Part shown: positions 1 to 7,850 of the stretch, piece by piece | How the letters are laid out: each line of letters begins with the position of its first letter | Position numbering within the stretch: position 1 is the stretch's first letter | From: Saprospiraceae bacterium | Lineage (GTDB): Bacteria > Bacteroidota > Bacteroidia > Chitinophagales > Saprospiraceae | Assembly: GCA_028279185.1 (NCBI GenBank) | Contig: JANQSS010000004.1 | Coordinates: forward strand, 62,001-126,000 | Length of the DNA: 64,000 nt | Direction: 5' to 3' | Made by a program: the position numbers and the translations under genes | Notes under the pieces: generated by a model | What the model saw: the letters and a program-made list of their open reading frames with translations, nothing else | Database searches by the model: none | What the model was told of the DNA's origin: nothing

Positions 1-53
1 AGTCATAGTTGAATTATGTGTTTGTTAACCAAGTATTTAAAAGAATCTACACA

Positions 54-1940
54 CTATTTCTGTACATTGTATTCGGTGGCAATAAATGAAAGAAACAATG
101 CCGCTTGAACGCGTTCTTCTTGGTCCGAAAGTTGTTGAATGGTTGATATAATTGAGTTTTTAGTTTCGTCTGAAAAAAGCCCTCCGGTGAGAATTAAATC
201 CAGACGATCAACCAATGCGTTTGCATCATCAGCAATATTTATTTCATCGGTTAAATCTAGGTAGAGGTAATCTGCTGGATCTAGGTCATTAATATCATAA
301 CTTGGTGCATTATGCACGGCATTGCCGGCATGCGTTGCAATTTCTCCTAGATAGTCATTGACAAACCAGTTGTATACCAGATTGATATAATTTATAGATG
401 TGGCAGAAGTATGTATTTGATATTCTGGGGCGAATAAATCTGCGTCTGCAATAGGGCCATTGGGTTGAAACTCAGGGAGGTAAAAATTAAACACACTCGG
501 AGAAGATAAGATGCCCTGACTGACAGCTTCATCGAATAAATAGCCCCAATTCCAAAGCCTGCCAGACTGATTGGTCACATTAAAAGCGCGCAGTGCTTGT
601 GTATATCGAAGAAGCGGTTCCTTTAGTTTTCCGCTCGTAGATTCAGTTTGCCACCAGCAATCGATGGCTTCAGCATCGGTGAGAATCGCTCGGATCACCG
701 ATTTCATATCGCCACGTTGACCTTGTCCATTATTGTTAAATGCCGTTGCAACACGTTTGACATATTCCGGTGATGGGTTTGATTTAACCAATCGTTGGAT
801 AAGTAATTTTCCAATAAAAGGCCCGACATTGGGGTGATTAAATAAGTTGTCTATAGCACTGTCAATGTCCTGTAACGTTGTCTGTCCGGCCGGAACAACT
901 TGGCCATTAAGTAAATATTTTTCTCCTGGTTCGTGCCAGTTATCAAATGGAATCATGGGCTCCCACGTAATGACAGTTGCAGGGCTCTCATTAAATTCAT
1001 TGCCCCACTCCGTAATCAGTCCTGAATAGTCTTCCCAAGGCCAATAATATCCAGCAGGAGCTAGTCCAGTAAATATCTTGGCAAATTCTTTTATATCATT
1101 ATTATTGTAAGTGGGTACAGGGAACCCATGTGAATCAAATACCACCGTTCCATCTAAGTTTAATTCGAACAACCCTATTGAGAATAATTGCATAATTTCT
1201 CGAGCGTAGTTTTCATCGGGATGAATATTAGCGGCAGTATCCGATTTCGGGTTATTTATGTGGCTTAGGTAAAAACCCATCATGGGGTGTAGGGATACAT
1301 CGTAGAGTAGGTCCCTGAAATTTCCAAACGCATGATTGTATAGTAAATCATAGAAATTGGCCATGCCAGGACCACTTAATTGTAAATTTGACTTTTCGGA
1401 AATGACAAAAATTTGACTCAGGGCTTGAGCGGTCCTTTGACGTAGGTGGTCTTCCGACTTTAAAATGTTATTCCACCAGGCCATCTTCCAATAAAACCAA
1501 TAGGGTATGACGGCATCACCATGATTGACAATGTAGTCATAACCCCAAATAGAAATATATTGTGGGTAGAAATGATCCCAAATCATCCAGGTTGAATCGG
1601 TGAAACTAATCTGTGGAGCTAAATTGAATTGCATATCGAGCCAATTTGAAATACCCATATCGGCCACCGTATTGATTGTTTCGAAGTCCGCCCCAAGCGA
1701 GGAATAATTTAAAAATCTTGAAGCCGCGTATTCGTCGATTTCGAGGCCTAAACCGTTAATTGTACTTGTGGCACTGTATTGGCTATCGGTACTTGATGAA
1801 ATTAGGACTTTGTGCATATGACCTGCACCGATGTAGTCGTCGTACACTTGTCCATCAGAGATTGTGGAACAAAGGCACAAAAGCAAGCTCAACAGATAAG
1901 AAGATCGTAACATATTGGTAAAAAATAACTTAATGTTCAA
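54..1940 (-). CDS. DUF1800 family secreted protein
   Basis: A 628-residue protein with a hydrophobic N-terminal signal (about residues 8-31, ending near DGQ) followed by the DUF1800 fold. Family hallmarks visible are AASRFLNYSSLGADFE near residue 72 (the ASRFL/FG entry motif), HPDENYAREIMQLFSIGLFELN in the middle (family signature, here split in meaning: YAREIMQLFSIG), and GPFIGKLLIQRLV. DUF1800 proteins are exported, of unknown biochemical role, and are usually followed by a DUF1501 gene; an ATG lies at window position 6 on the same strand, so such a partner may start just outside. An internal ATG at codon 10 is an alternative start. A Crp/Fnr-type palindrome and a -7-like box lie directly upstream. 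Family assignment is firm, function unknown. Confidence 0.88.
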   Translation of the reverse strand: MNIKLFFTNMLRSSYLLSLLLCLCSTISDGQVYDDYIGAGHMHKVLISSSTDSQYSATSTINGLGLEIDEYAASRFLNYSSLGADFETINTVADMGISNWLDMQFNLAPQISFTDSTWMIWDHFYPQYISIWGYDYIVNHGDAVIPYWFYWKMAWWNNILKSEDHLRQRTAQALSQIFVISEKSNLQLSGPGMANFYDLLYNHAFGNFRDLLYDVSLHPMMGFYLSHINNPKSDTAANIHPDENYAREIMQLFSIGLFELNLDGTVVFDSHGFPVPTYNNNDIKEFAKIFTGLAPAGYYWPWEDYSGLITEWGNEFNESPATVITWEPMIPFDNWHEPGEKYLLNGQVVPAGQTTLQDIDSAIDNLFNHPNVGPFIGKLLIQRLVKSNPSPEYVKRVATAFNNNGQGQRGDMKSVIRAILTDAEAIDCWWQTESTSGKLKEPLLRYTQALRAFNVTNQSGRLWNWGYLFDEAVSQGILSSPSVFNFYLPEFQPNGPIADADLFAPEYQIHTSATSINYINLVYNWFVNDYLGEIATHAGNAVHNAPSYDINDLDPADYLYLDLTDEINIADDANALVDRLDLILTGGLFSDETKNSIISTIQQLSDQEERVQAALFLSFIATEYNVQK

Positions 1941-1949
1941 TTGTTAACG

Positions 1950-1957
1950 CAAAAATT
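1950..1957 (-). promoter_or_regulatory. Putative -7 box of the DUF1800 gene
   Basis: On the minus strand this reads AATTTTTG, one mismatch from the Bacteroidota -7 consensus TAnnTTTG. Its centre is exactly 33 bp from the centre of the palindrome at 1978-1995, and transcription would start about 6 bases before the first ATG. Confidence 0.4.
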
Positions 1958-1977
1958 GTACTTAATTACACCTTTTC

Positions 1978-1995
1978 TTTTGACTTATGTCAAAA
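1978..1995. promoter_or_regulatory. Crp/Fnr-type operator, site 1
   Basis: Perfect inverted repeat TTTTGAC-TTAT-GTCAAAA (7-base arms, 4-base spacer). The TTGAC-N4-GTCAA core is the architecture bound by Crp/Fnr-superfamily dimers. The same 14-base core TTGACTTATGTCAA recurs at 4960-4973 before the Rieske oxygenase gene. Its position relative to the -7 box at 1950-1957 suggests it acts on the DUF1800 gene rather than on the gene at 2250. The regulator itself is not in the window. Confidence 0.6.
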
Positions 1996-2210
1996 TCGAT
2001 TCATTGGACCAGTAAGCAAGGTGTTGTACCGGTATCAAAGCCATCTCGTTGTAAGTGTGTCGCTTCTCAACGGCTTTCAGTGGATGCACACTTTTTAAAT
2101 CCTTTTAAATATAATTGTTGATTTTTCTATATATTGTCAAAGGCTACTCCAATAGTTAGTGGTATTATGCAGTTGTTGTATGGAAAAGGATTGCCTTATT
2201 GTATGGGGAG

Positions 2211-2240
2211 TTGAATTCAGATAAAAAATAATAAAATTTG
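2211..2240 (+). promoter_or_regulatory. Putative promoter, near-leaderless transcript
   Basis: TTG at 2211-2213, a 19-base spacer and AAAATTTG at 2233-2240 resemble the Bacteroidota pattern TTTG-N19-21-TAnnTTTG. The expected transcription start is about 2247, only a few bases from the ATG at 2250. Confidence 0.45.
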
Positions 2241-2249
2241 TAGAAAATA

Positions 2250-2528
2250 ATGGCACAACGAAATAATTATAAACCCATAAAGTGGCGCACAATTGTTGGT
2301 CTTATTTTAGTTTATTTAGCTGTTTGGTTCAATTGGTATTGGGTTTGGGGGATTCTTTTCTTGCTCTGGGTTGTTCCGGATATTTTGTCGGGCGTTACCT
2401 ACTTCATGGAGCCAATTGAAAAGAAGGAGCATCCCGTCTTATTTTGGATTATTGTTATTACATGGCTTCTGATGAGTTTCTTTTTTATTGGCACGCTAGT
2501 TTTTCCGGAATGGAAGTCGTTGCAGTGA
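2250..2528 (+). CDS. Small integral membrane protein, unknown function
   Basis: A 92-residue protein with a short basic N-terminus and strongly hydrophobic Trp-rich segments at about residues 15-45 (one long or two short helices around LVYLAVWFNWYWVWGILFLL) and 66-86. A short charged loop EPIEKKEHP separates them. I do not recognise a family. Base composition matches the neighbours and it precedes the amine oxidase gene by 81 bases on the same strand, so co-transcription is possible but unproven. It is likely a real gene because of its clean start, promoter-like upstream sequence and consistent hydrophobic profile. Confidence 0.6.
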   Translation: MAQRNNYKPIKWRTIVGLILVYLAVWFNWYWVWGILFLLWVVPDILSGVTYFMEPIEKKEHPVLFWIIVITWLLMSFFFIGTLVFPEWKSLQ

Positions 2529-2609
2529 GACCCATAATTGTAATAATAGGGAAAATAACTAGGTAAACGAAGTTGTGTCGGATTAATTTTTGAAGACTAA
2601 AAGAATAAA

Positions 2610-3974
2610 ATGGAAAGAAGGATTTTCATTGAACGGTCAATTTTAGGAAGTGCCGGTGCTTGCCTCCTTCCGTTTTTTTTCAACTCTTGTCACAATAAAA
2701 TACCGGTTTTTACCACGAATAAAAAGATAATAATAATTGGGGCAGGAATAGCAGGTCTTGGAGCGGCCAAGTTTTTAGATGATAGAGGTGTAGATGTGAC
2801 CGTGTTGGAGGCCCAGAAAAAAGTAGGTGGCCGACTTCGCACAAATCGAAGTCTTGGGATTCCATTTGATGAAGGGGCTAGCTGGATACATGGTCCTAAA
2901 GGCGGAAATCCAATTATGACTTTGGCCGATAAAGCTGGAGTGCAAACATTTCTGACAAGTGATGATAGTGTCGAAGTATTTGATATTGGAGGTGGCCGAT
3001 ATGACAGTGCTGTTTTAGTCGATGCGGAGAAGAAATTCAATAAGATATTAAATGATCTAAGGGGAGATCGGGATTCTTCTTTTGCAACAACTTTTTTAGA
3101 CAGTTACCCACAGTATGCATCCGATAGATTATGGATGTATATGCTTTCTGCTTATTTGGAATTCGACACTGGAGCAGATATAGCGGATTTATCCTCCTTA
3201 GATTTTTATGATGATGAATCGTTTCCAGGAGATGATCTTATCGTAACCAATGGATATGATCGGATTGCAAATTATCTTAGCCGTGACCTTAATGTAATAT
3301 TGGAATCTAAAGTCAATTCCATAAGTTACAACAATTCAAGGATTAAAATTATAACTGATAATGATGAGTACAACGCAGATTTAGTCTTGGTAGCAGTTCC
3401 ATTGGGTGTATTAAAACGTAATTCAATTCAGTTTCAACCCGGCTTGCCTTCAGAAACACAAAAGGCAATTGATAATTTAGATATGGGTTCTGTCAATAAG
3501 TTTTTTTGCTTGTGGGATAAGGCATTTTGGAACACGGATTTGCAGTATATAGGATACACATCAAATGTGAAGGGAGAATTCAATTATTTCTTAAATTTAA
3601 AAAAATTTGTACCGGCTAATGCATTGATGACTTTTGCTTTCGGAAACTATTCTGTAGAAACAGAAAGTATGGATGATTCGGAAGTAATGCATGCGATAAT
3701 GGCAAACCTTGAGACTATTTACGGGGATAATATTCCGTATCCCAAACAATTTTTACGGACAAAGTGGTCGTCAAATGAGTTCACTTTTGGGTCTTATTCT
3801 TTTTGTGCAAATGGAAGTCGTTCGTCGGATTTTGACGTGTTCAAAAAGTCAGTTAATAATAGAATTTTTTTTGCAGGAGAACATACATCCAGGGACTACC
3901 GTGGAACGGTCCATGGTGCGTATTTAAGTGGAATTAGAGAAGCGAAAAAGATCATTGATGTCTTGTCTATATGA
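2610..3974 (+). CDS. Exported flavin-containing amine oxidase
   Basis: A 454-residue FAD-dependent amine oxidase. The dinucleotide-binding motif IIIIGAGIAGLGAAKFL has its glycines at 44, 46 and 49, followed by a VLEAQKKVGGRLRT segment (residues 65-78) that binds the flavin, and the C-terminal flavin-closing motif RIFFAGEHTSRDYRGTVHGA near residues 418-437. The N-terminus RRIFIERS followed by a hydrophobic stretch and FFNSC resembles a Tat signal with a possible lipobox, so the enzyme is probably exported folded with FAD and may be membrane anchored. Substrate cannot be inferred; polyamines or primary amines are typical. It lies upstream of an ABC membrane domain protein and a Rieske oxygenase, which may indicate amine catabolism, but the link is inference. 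Confidence 0.85.
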   Translation: MERRIFIERSILGSAGACLLPFFFNSCHNKIPVFTTNKKIIIIGAGIAGLGAAKFLDDRGVDVTVLEAQKKVGGRLRTNRSLGIPFDEGASWIHGPKGGNPIMTLADKAGVQTFLTSDDSVEVFDIGGGRYDSAVLVDAEKKFNKILNDLRGDRDSSFATTFLDSYPQYASDRLWMYMLSAYLEFDTGADIADLSSLDFYDDESFPGDDLIVTNGYDRIANYLSRDLNVILESKVNSISYNNSRIKIITDNDEYNADLVLVAVPLGVLKRNSIQFQPGLPSETQKAIDNLDMGSVNKFFCLWDKAFWNTDLQYIGYTSNVKGEFNYFLNLKKFVPANALMTFAFGNYSVETESMDDSEVMHAIMANLETIYGDNIPYPKQFLRTKWSSNEFTFGSYSFCANGSRSSDFDVFKKSVNNRIFFAGEHTSRDYRGTVHGAYLSGIREAKKIIDVLSI

Positions 3975-4112
3975 TTGAAAGACTTATACATCAATGCGAA
4001 TATTCGAAGTGATACAATCGACTTCTTTATGCAGAAATAATGGAGCCGAATATGATCGCAACAAGGTGATTCTATCTTTTGCTCATCAACGACAAATGGT
4101 AAATACTGAAAT

Positions 4113-4955
4113 ATGGCATATCTGTTTTCATTAAGTAACTTACTCGTAGAACATCGCAGTGCTGTAATTAGCGTTATTATCATGACGTTAATCGAAAGTC
4201 TTTTGTACGTTGCGCAATTTTATTTCATAGGAAGAGCGATTAATGATTTACTTAATCAATCCTGGTCAGGGATTTTCGTGTTGTGCGCACTTTTCATAGG
4301 GAAATTGATAATCTCTTATTTAAAGCAGGTTCGTATAAGTAAGTCTTACAAAGTAATTTATGATGCGCTTCTTACAGAAAGGATAGGTCAACCACTAGCG
4401 GAAGGAGAAGAACATGCAAAACTTACACCGAAAAGCGCCATTATATATGCTATGACTGAATGCTTTAAAGGTGACTTAATCAAGGGTCTCGAATCCATAA
4501 TACGATTGGTGTTGGTATTGATAATTTTGTTTATCTTAAATAAAATTGTTTTTGTTTTAGCCTTAATATTGGGCGTTATTGTTGTCTTTCTTTACTTTAT
4601 TCAACGCAAACAAACTATTCATATTAGTCGATTATACGCTGAAGAATTAAATAGGGAGTATGGGTTATTAGAAATGCGTGACCCCAGCAAGTATTTTGAG
4701 CACCAAAAGAAAATGGAAGGTCACAATAGGGGATTGCTACGCATTTCTGCTATTAATTTGTCCATTATCGAATTCTTGTCATTTGGCTTTCTTTTACTTT
4801 CTCTTATAATCCTGGTGAATATGGAAGGTGAGAATGCATTGGGAACATTTTTTACAATGTTGTACTACGTGTTGGCTTTTTCAGAGGTTATGTTCGTTTT
4901 ACCATCGGTATATCAACGGTTTCTAAAGGTAGAAGAATTGAGCAAAACGGTGTAA
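4113..4955 (+). CDS. ABC-exporter transmembrane domain protein lacking an ATPase
   Basis: A 280-residue membrane protein with about six hydrophobic segments (around residues 17-38, 50-68, 124-142, 143-162, 212-235, 243-262) and the layout of a type I ABC exporter membrane domain: TM pair, long cytoplasmic loop, TM pair, the loop with RLYAEELNREYGLLEMRDPSKYFEHQ, and TM pair ending at LPSVYQRFLKVEELSKTV, exactly where the nucleotide-binding domain normally begins. No Walker A, signature or Walker B motif follows in any frame, and the next gene is a Rieske oxygenase. Known solitary ABC membrane domains are rare, so it may use an ATPase encoded elsewhere or have another role. Fold assignment is moderately sure, function unknown. 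Confidence 0.65.
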   Translation: MAYLFSLSNLLVEHRSAVISVIIMTLIESLLYVAQFYFIGRAINDLLNQSWSGIFVLCALFIGKLIISYLKQVRISKSYKVIYDALLTERIGQPLAEGEEHAKLTPKSAIIYAMTECFKGDLIKGLESIIRLVLVLIILFILNKIVFVLALILGVIVVFLYFIQRKQTIHISRLYAEELNREYGLLEMRDPSKYFEHQKKMEGHNRGLLRISAINLSIIEFLSFGFLLLSLIILVNMEGENALGTFFTMLYYVLAFSEVMFVLPSVYQRFLKVEELSKTV

Positions 4956-4958
4956 ATA

Positions 4959-4974
4959 TTTGACTTATGTCAAA
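4959..4974. promoter_or_regulatory. Crp/Fnr-type operator, site 2
   Basis: Perfect inverted repeat TTTGAC-TTAT-GTCAAA with the same core, including the spacer, as the palindrome at 1978-1995. Its centre (4966.5) is 33 bp upstream of the centre of an exact TAnnTTTG box at 4996-5003, placing it near -40 of the Rieske oxygenase transcript, the class II activator position for Crp/Fnr proteins. Confidence 0.7.
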
Positions 4975-4995
4975 CTAATACATCCTGACTGTTTA

Positions 4996-5003
4996 TAAAT
5001 TTG
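4996..5003 (+). promoter_or_regulatory. -7 box of the Rieske oxygenase operon
   Basis: TAAATTTG matches the Bacteroidota TAnnTTTG consensus exactly; predicted start of transcription is about 5007, leaving a 30-base leader before the ATG at 5037. No -33 TTTG is evident, which fits an activator-dependent promoter using the palindrome at 4959-4974. Confidence 0.55.
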
Positions 5004-5036
5004 AATCAGATTCAACCAAACTAATACATTGCGTAT

Positions 5037-6203
5037 ATGAAAGAAAGCCGTGCTATGCCAATTCTTCCAGTAGAGGCTTACACTTCTCAGGAGTGGTTTG
5101 ATAAGGAACAAGAAATTATTTTTGGTAATTCTTGGCAATTCGCCGGGTTAGTGGAAGATATACAAGACCCAGGTGACTACATTACGGTGCAGTGTGGATA
5201 TCAAAATCTTCTAGTTGTCAAAGGCCGGGATCAGCGACTTCGGGCATTTCATAACCTTTGCAGGCATAGAGGTACTCAACTTTTACGTGCTGTAGGCAAA
5301 AAACAAAAGGCACTGACGTGTCCATATCATGATTGGACATATGATTTGAGTGGGCAGTTGGTAAGCGTACCGCAAAAGGAAACGGAGTTTCCGAACCTAG
5401 AATTGGATCAAATATGTTTGCACAAAGCCTCGGTAGATATATGGCGCGGAATGCTCTGGGTGCATCCGAATCCAGATGCTGAGTCGATAGCCAGATGGTT
5501 TGAAGGAGTTCAGGAGCATTTAGGTCCGCATGACCCTTTACGTTTGGTAGAGTATCCGGATAGTCGATATGAAAAATTAATTAAGGCAAATTGGAAGATC
5601 GTTGCGGAAAACTTCATGGATGTCTATCACTTGGCGCATTTGCATTCAAATACGCTTAATATGTACGATCATTCGAAGGCCGAATATGGATTTATTGGAG
5701 ACCACTATGTCTTTTGGGAACCACATGCGAAGAAATACGGTGAAAATCTGGATAAACTAATGCCTTTTAAGCGAATAGCCGAGATGACGGATGAATATCT
5801 CGGTGCTTTTGTACCTTGGTTGTTTCCAAATTTCGGTTTGTCTGAAACAGAATCTAGCTGGAGTACGTTTCACGCTATTCCCCTATCACCGCAAGAAACG
5901 AAAGTAATTATTCGCTCAAAATTGGAACCAATGTCGAATTGGGAATTCACCAAACAGCAATGGAAATCAGGTATGTCGTGGCACGGCATCATGGGAGGTG
6001 AAACAAAATATGGAAAAAAACCTGATCTCAGCTCGGAAGATCCAATGGATTGGAACGACTTTATGGAAGAAGATGTATATGTGTGCGAACAACAGCAAAA
6101 GTCTCTAAAAAATCCATTGTTTAACGTGTCTCGAACAGCAAAAAATGGGGAAAGCACCGTGCGCAACTTTCAAACAATCGTGAAACGTTGGATTGAAAAT
6201 TAA
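5037..6203 (+). CDS. Rieske non-haem iron oxygenase, large subunit
   Basis: A 388-residue ring-hydroxylating-type oxygenase. The Rieske cluster ligands are Cys75-x-His77 in LCRHRG and Cys95-x2-His98 in CPYHDW. The mononuclear iron site is ENFMDVYHLAHLH with His198 and His203 and the typical acidic residues Glu191/Asp195, and a third carboxylate ligand is likely the Asp of EEDVYVCEQQQ near residue 346. The EDxxVCEQxQ C-terminal block is typical of the choline/carnitine/glycine-betaine monooxygenase branch rather than of aromatic dioxygenases, so an N-demethylation or quaternary-amine substrate is plausible, but not proven. The reductase partner begins 29 bases downstream, giving a two-component monooxygenase. 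Upstream Crp/Fnr-type site suggests oxygen or redox-linked control. Confidence 0.88.
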   Translation: MKESRAMPILPVEAYTSQEWFDKEQEIIFGNSWQFAGLVEDIQDPGDYITVQCGYQNLLVVKGRDQRLRAFHNLCRHRGTQLLRAVGKKQKALTCPYHDWTYDLSGQLVSVPQKETEFPNLELDQICLHKASVDIWRGMLWVHPNPDAESIARWFEGVQEHLGPHDPLRLVEYPDSRYEKLIKANWKIVAENFMDVYHLAHLHSNTLNMYDHSKAEYGFIGDHYVFWEPHAKKYGENLDKLMPFKRIAEMTDEYLGAFVPWLFPNFGLSETESSWSTFHAIPLSPQETKVIIRSKLEPMSNWEFTKQQWKSGMSWHGIMGGETKYGKKPDLSSEDPMDWNDFMEEDVYVCEQQQKSLKNPLFNVSRTAKNGESTVRNFQTIVKRWIEN

Positions 6204-6232
6204 TTAGGTTTACAATCGCTATTATTAATTTT

Positions 6233-7300
6233 ATGTCAGGCCAATTTTATAAACTACAAATTGTTGGGCTAGAAAATCCCATCGAAACCGCCACGTCAAT
6301 TACCTTGGACGTACCGACGAATTTGTACCAGACATTTTCGTTTTATCCCGGTCAGCATATTGTTCTTAAACTAATGATCGACGGAAAGGAAGTTCGACGA
6401 AGCTATTCAATGAATAGTTGTCCGTATAACGACGAGGCACTGCAGGTAACCGTTAAAAGAGTGGAAAATGGACTGGTCTCAAATTATATAGGCGATAATT
6501 TTCGAGTGGGAGATAGTATTGAAGTGATGGTGCCACAAGGGCGATTTTTTGCAAACATAGATCCTCATGGCTATAAAACCTACTTTTTATTTGCAGCAGG
6601 GAGTGGAATTACGCCTATTTTTTCTATCCTAAAATCTGTACTATATACATCGCCACAGAGTACGGTGAATTTATTCTATGGAAATGCAAACCAGGACACG
6701 ATAATATTTTATGACGCACTCGCTGATCTGGAATCAAAATATCCGGATCGTTTGAACATTATTCATACGCTGAGCAATCCAAAGGTTTGGACTACATGGA
6801 CACAATGGAAAGGTAGAAAAGGCAGAATAAATGCGGAGTCCGTTGAACATTTTATCACCAACCATCCACCGCTGGCTCAAAATACAGAATATTACATCTG
6901 CGGACCCGGTGCAATGAATAATACCGTCCGAGAAACACTTATCAATCTTGGAGTCCCTCAGGATTTAATTCATGTTGAACAATTTGGTGCGCTTGATGAT
7001 GAGTCTGATGAAGAAGGAACAATTATAGATAATGCCAATCTAACTGCAAAATTAGACGGGAAGACTTTTCGTCTAAAAATTCCAAAAGGGAAAACAATAT
7101 TACAGGTCCTGAAAGAAGAGAATGCCGATCCACCGTATTCGTGTGAAAGCGGTGTCTGTGGCACGTGCAGAACAAAAATTGTGATGGGCGATGTGTCCAT
7201 GAAGGTATGTTTGGCATTGGACGATGACGAAATTAAAAGTGGTATGATTCTCGCTTGCCAGGCACGGCCTCTTACGGAACATATTGAGATTGAGTACTAG
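6233..7300 (+). CDS. Oxygenase reductase: FAD, NAD(P)H and plant-type [2Fe-2S] domains
   Basis: A 355-residue electron-transfer protein that should deliver electrons from NAD(P)H to the Rieske oxygenase encoded just upstream. It has an N-terminal flavin domain (RSYS at 56-59), a nucleotide domain with FAAGSGITPIFSIL near residues 119-132 and YYICGPGAMNN near 222-232, then a C-terminal plant-type ferredoxin with Cys304, Cys309, Cys312 and Cys342. This domain order matches PaaE/Hcr/GbcB-type reductases. The 29-base spacing and shared strand support an operon with the oxygenase gene. Substrate specificity of the pair is unknown. Confidence 0.88.
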   Translation: MSGQFYKLQIVGLENPIETATSITLDVPTNLYQTFSFYPGQHIVLKLMIDGKEVRRSYSMNSCPYNDEALQVTVKRVENGLVSNYIGDNFRVGDSIEVMVPQGRFFANIDPHGYKTYFLFAAGSGITPIFSILKSVLYTSPQSTVNLFYGNANQDTIIFYDALADLESKYPDRLNIIHTLSNPKVWTTWTQWKGRKGRINAESVEHFITNHPPLAQNTEYYICGPGAMNNTVRETLINLGVPQDLIHVEQFGALDDESDEEGTIIDNANLTAKLDGKTFRLKIPKGKTILQVLKEENADPPYSCESGVCGTCRTKIVMGDVSMKVCLALDDDEIKSGMILACQARPLTEHIEIEY

Positions 7301-7411
7301 CGCAGGTCGACCTCGGACCGAGTCTATATAACAATGGCCTTGGTTATGAGCTATGGATAAGACCTATTTTGATGTGTCGGAAGACTCCATTCAATGCTTA
7401 ATAATAAGCCA

Positions 7412-7446
7412 ATTGTATTATCGTGCGTCCCTGCCGATGATACAAT
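7412..7446. repeat. 12-bp stem-loop downstream of the oxygenase operon
   Basis: ATTGTATTATCG (7412-7423) pairs with CGATGATACAAT (7435-7446) over 12 positions with one G-U type pair and an 11-base loop. There is no T-run, so it is not a canonical terminator; it may protect the mRNA 3' end or be an RNA element. Confidence 0.5.
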
Positions 7447-7591
7447 AGACAGATTTACAGCTAATTAATGTCATAATTTGTGAAATTAAGTTTCTAACCA
7501 ATAAGAAGATGCAATGATATCAACACAGCTGGCACCTCAAATGTGCTTAGCCCGAGCAAGTTGGTTGCTTTGTCATTTTCATATTTGGTCG

Positions 7592-7621
7592 TTGAGAATT
7601 ATAGAACAAGCATTATCTTTG
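7592..7621 (+). promoter_or_regulatory. Putative promoter upstream of tRNA-Met
   Basis: TTG (7592-7594), 19-base spacer, TATCTTTG (7614-7621), an exact -7 match. Transcription would begin near 7628, about 130 bases before the tRNA; a second TATCTTTG lies at 7628-7635 without an obvious -33 element. Confidence 0.5.
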
Positions 7622-7757
7622 CGCCGCTATCTTTGAGTGCTGGATTTGGCCAAAGGGTTATCTGATTTCGAAGATGCATGGGTAGGGGGACTGCTGCTTA
7701 CTCCTGGGTGCAAGGCCAGGGCGGCAAGTATACCCACACTCAAACACATACCCAAAT

Positions 7758-7831
7758 GGCGAGGTAGCTCAGCTGGTTAGAGCGCGGCATTCATAATGCC
7801 GAGGTCGAGTGTTCAAGTCACTCTCTCGCTA
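7758..7831 (+). tRNA. tRNA-Met (CAT), elongator
   Basis: A full cloverleaf can be drawn: acceptor GGCGAGG / TCTCGCT (G-U at both ends), D arm GCTC...GAGC, anticodon stem CGGCA / TGCCG with loop TTCATAA (anticodon CAT), variable loop AGGTC, T stem GAGTG / CACTC with TTCAAGT loop, discriminator A at 7831. CCA is not encoded. It lacks the three consecutive G-C pairs of the initiator anticodon stem and does not look like tRNA-Ile2, so elongator methionine is the best call. It is convergent with the outer-membrane protein gene ending at 7851. Confidence 0.92.
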
Positions 7832-7850
7832 CAATTTTTTATTTCCGTTC

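Larger units (their letters stand above)
1941..2249. other. Intergenic region between divergent genes
   Basis: This 309-base gap holds the Crp/Fnr-type palindrome at 1978-1995, the promoter-like elements annotated separately, an 8-base palindrome TACCGGTA near 2029, and a loose stem AAGTGTG (2053-2059) / CACACTT (2087-2093) followed by five T. No coding region or RNA gene is recognisable. Confidence 0.5.
7301..7757. other. Structured intergenic region without a gene
   Basis: No ORF with coding character is seen in these 457 bases. Just after the reductase stop is a 10-base palindrome AGGTCGACCT (7304-7313) running into CTCGGACCGAG (7312-7322). Then come the small hairpin GCTTA-ATAA-TAAGC (7396-7409), the strong stem at 7412-7446, the palindrome TTTGGCCAAA (7645-7654), and two TATCTTTG boxes (7614-7621 and 7628-7635) before the tRNA. 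Confidence 0.5.

Noticed and set aside
2053-2098. Stem AAGTGTG / CACACTT followed by a T-run as terminator
   Set aside because: The loop is 27 bases long and no gene on the plus strand ends upstream.
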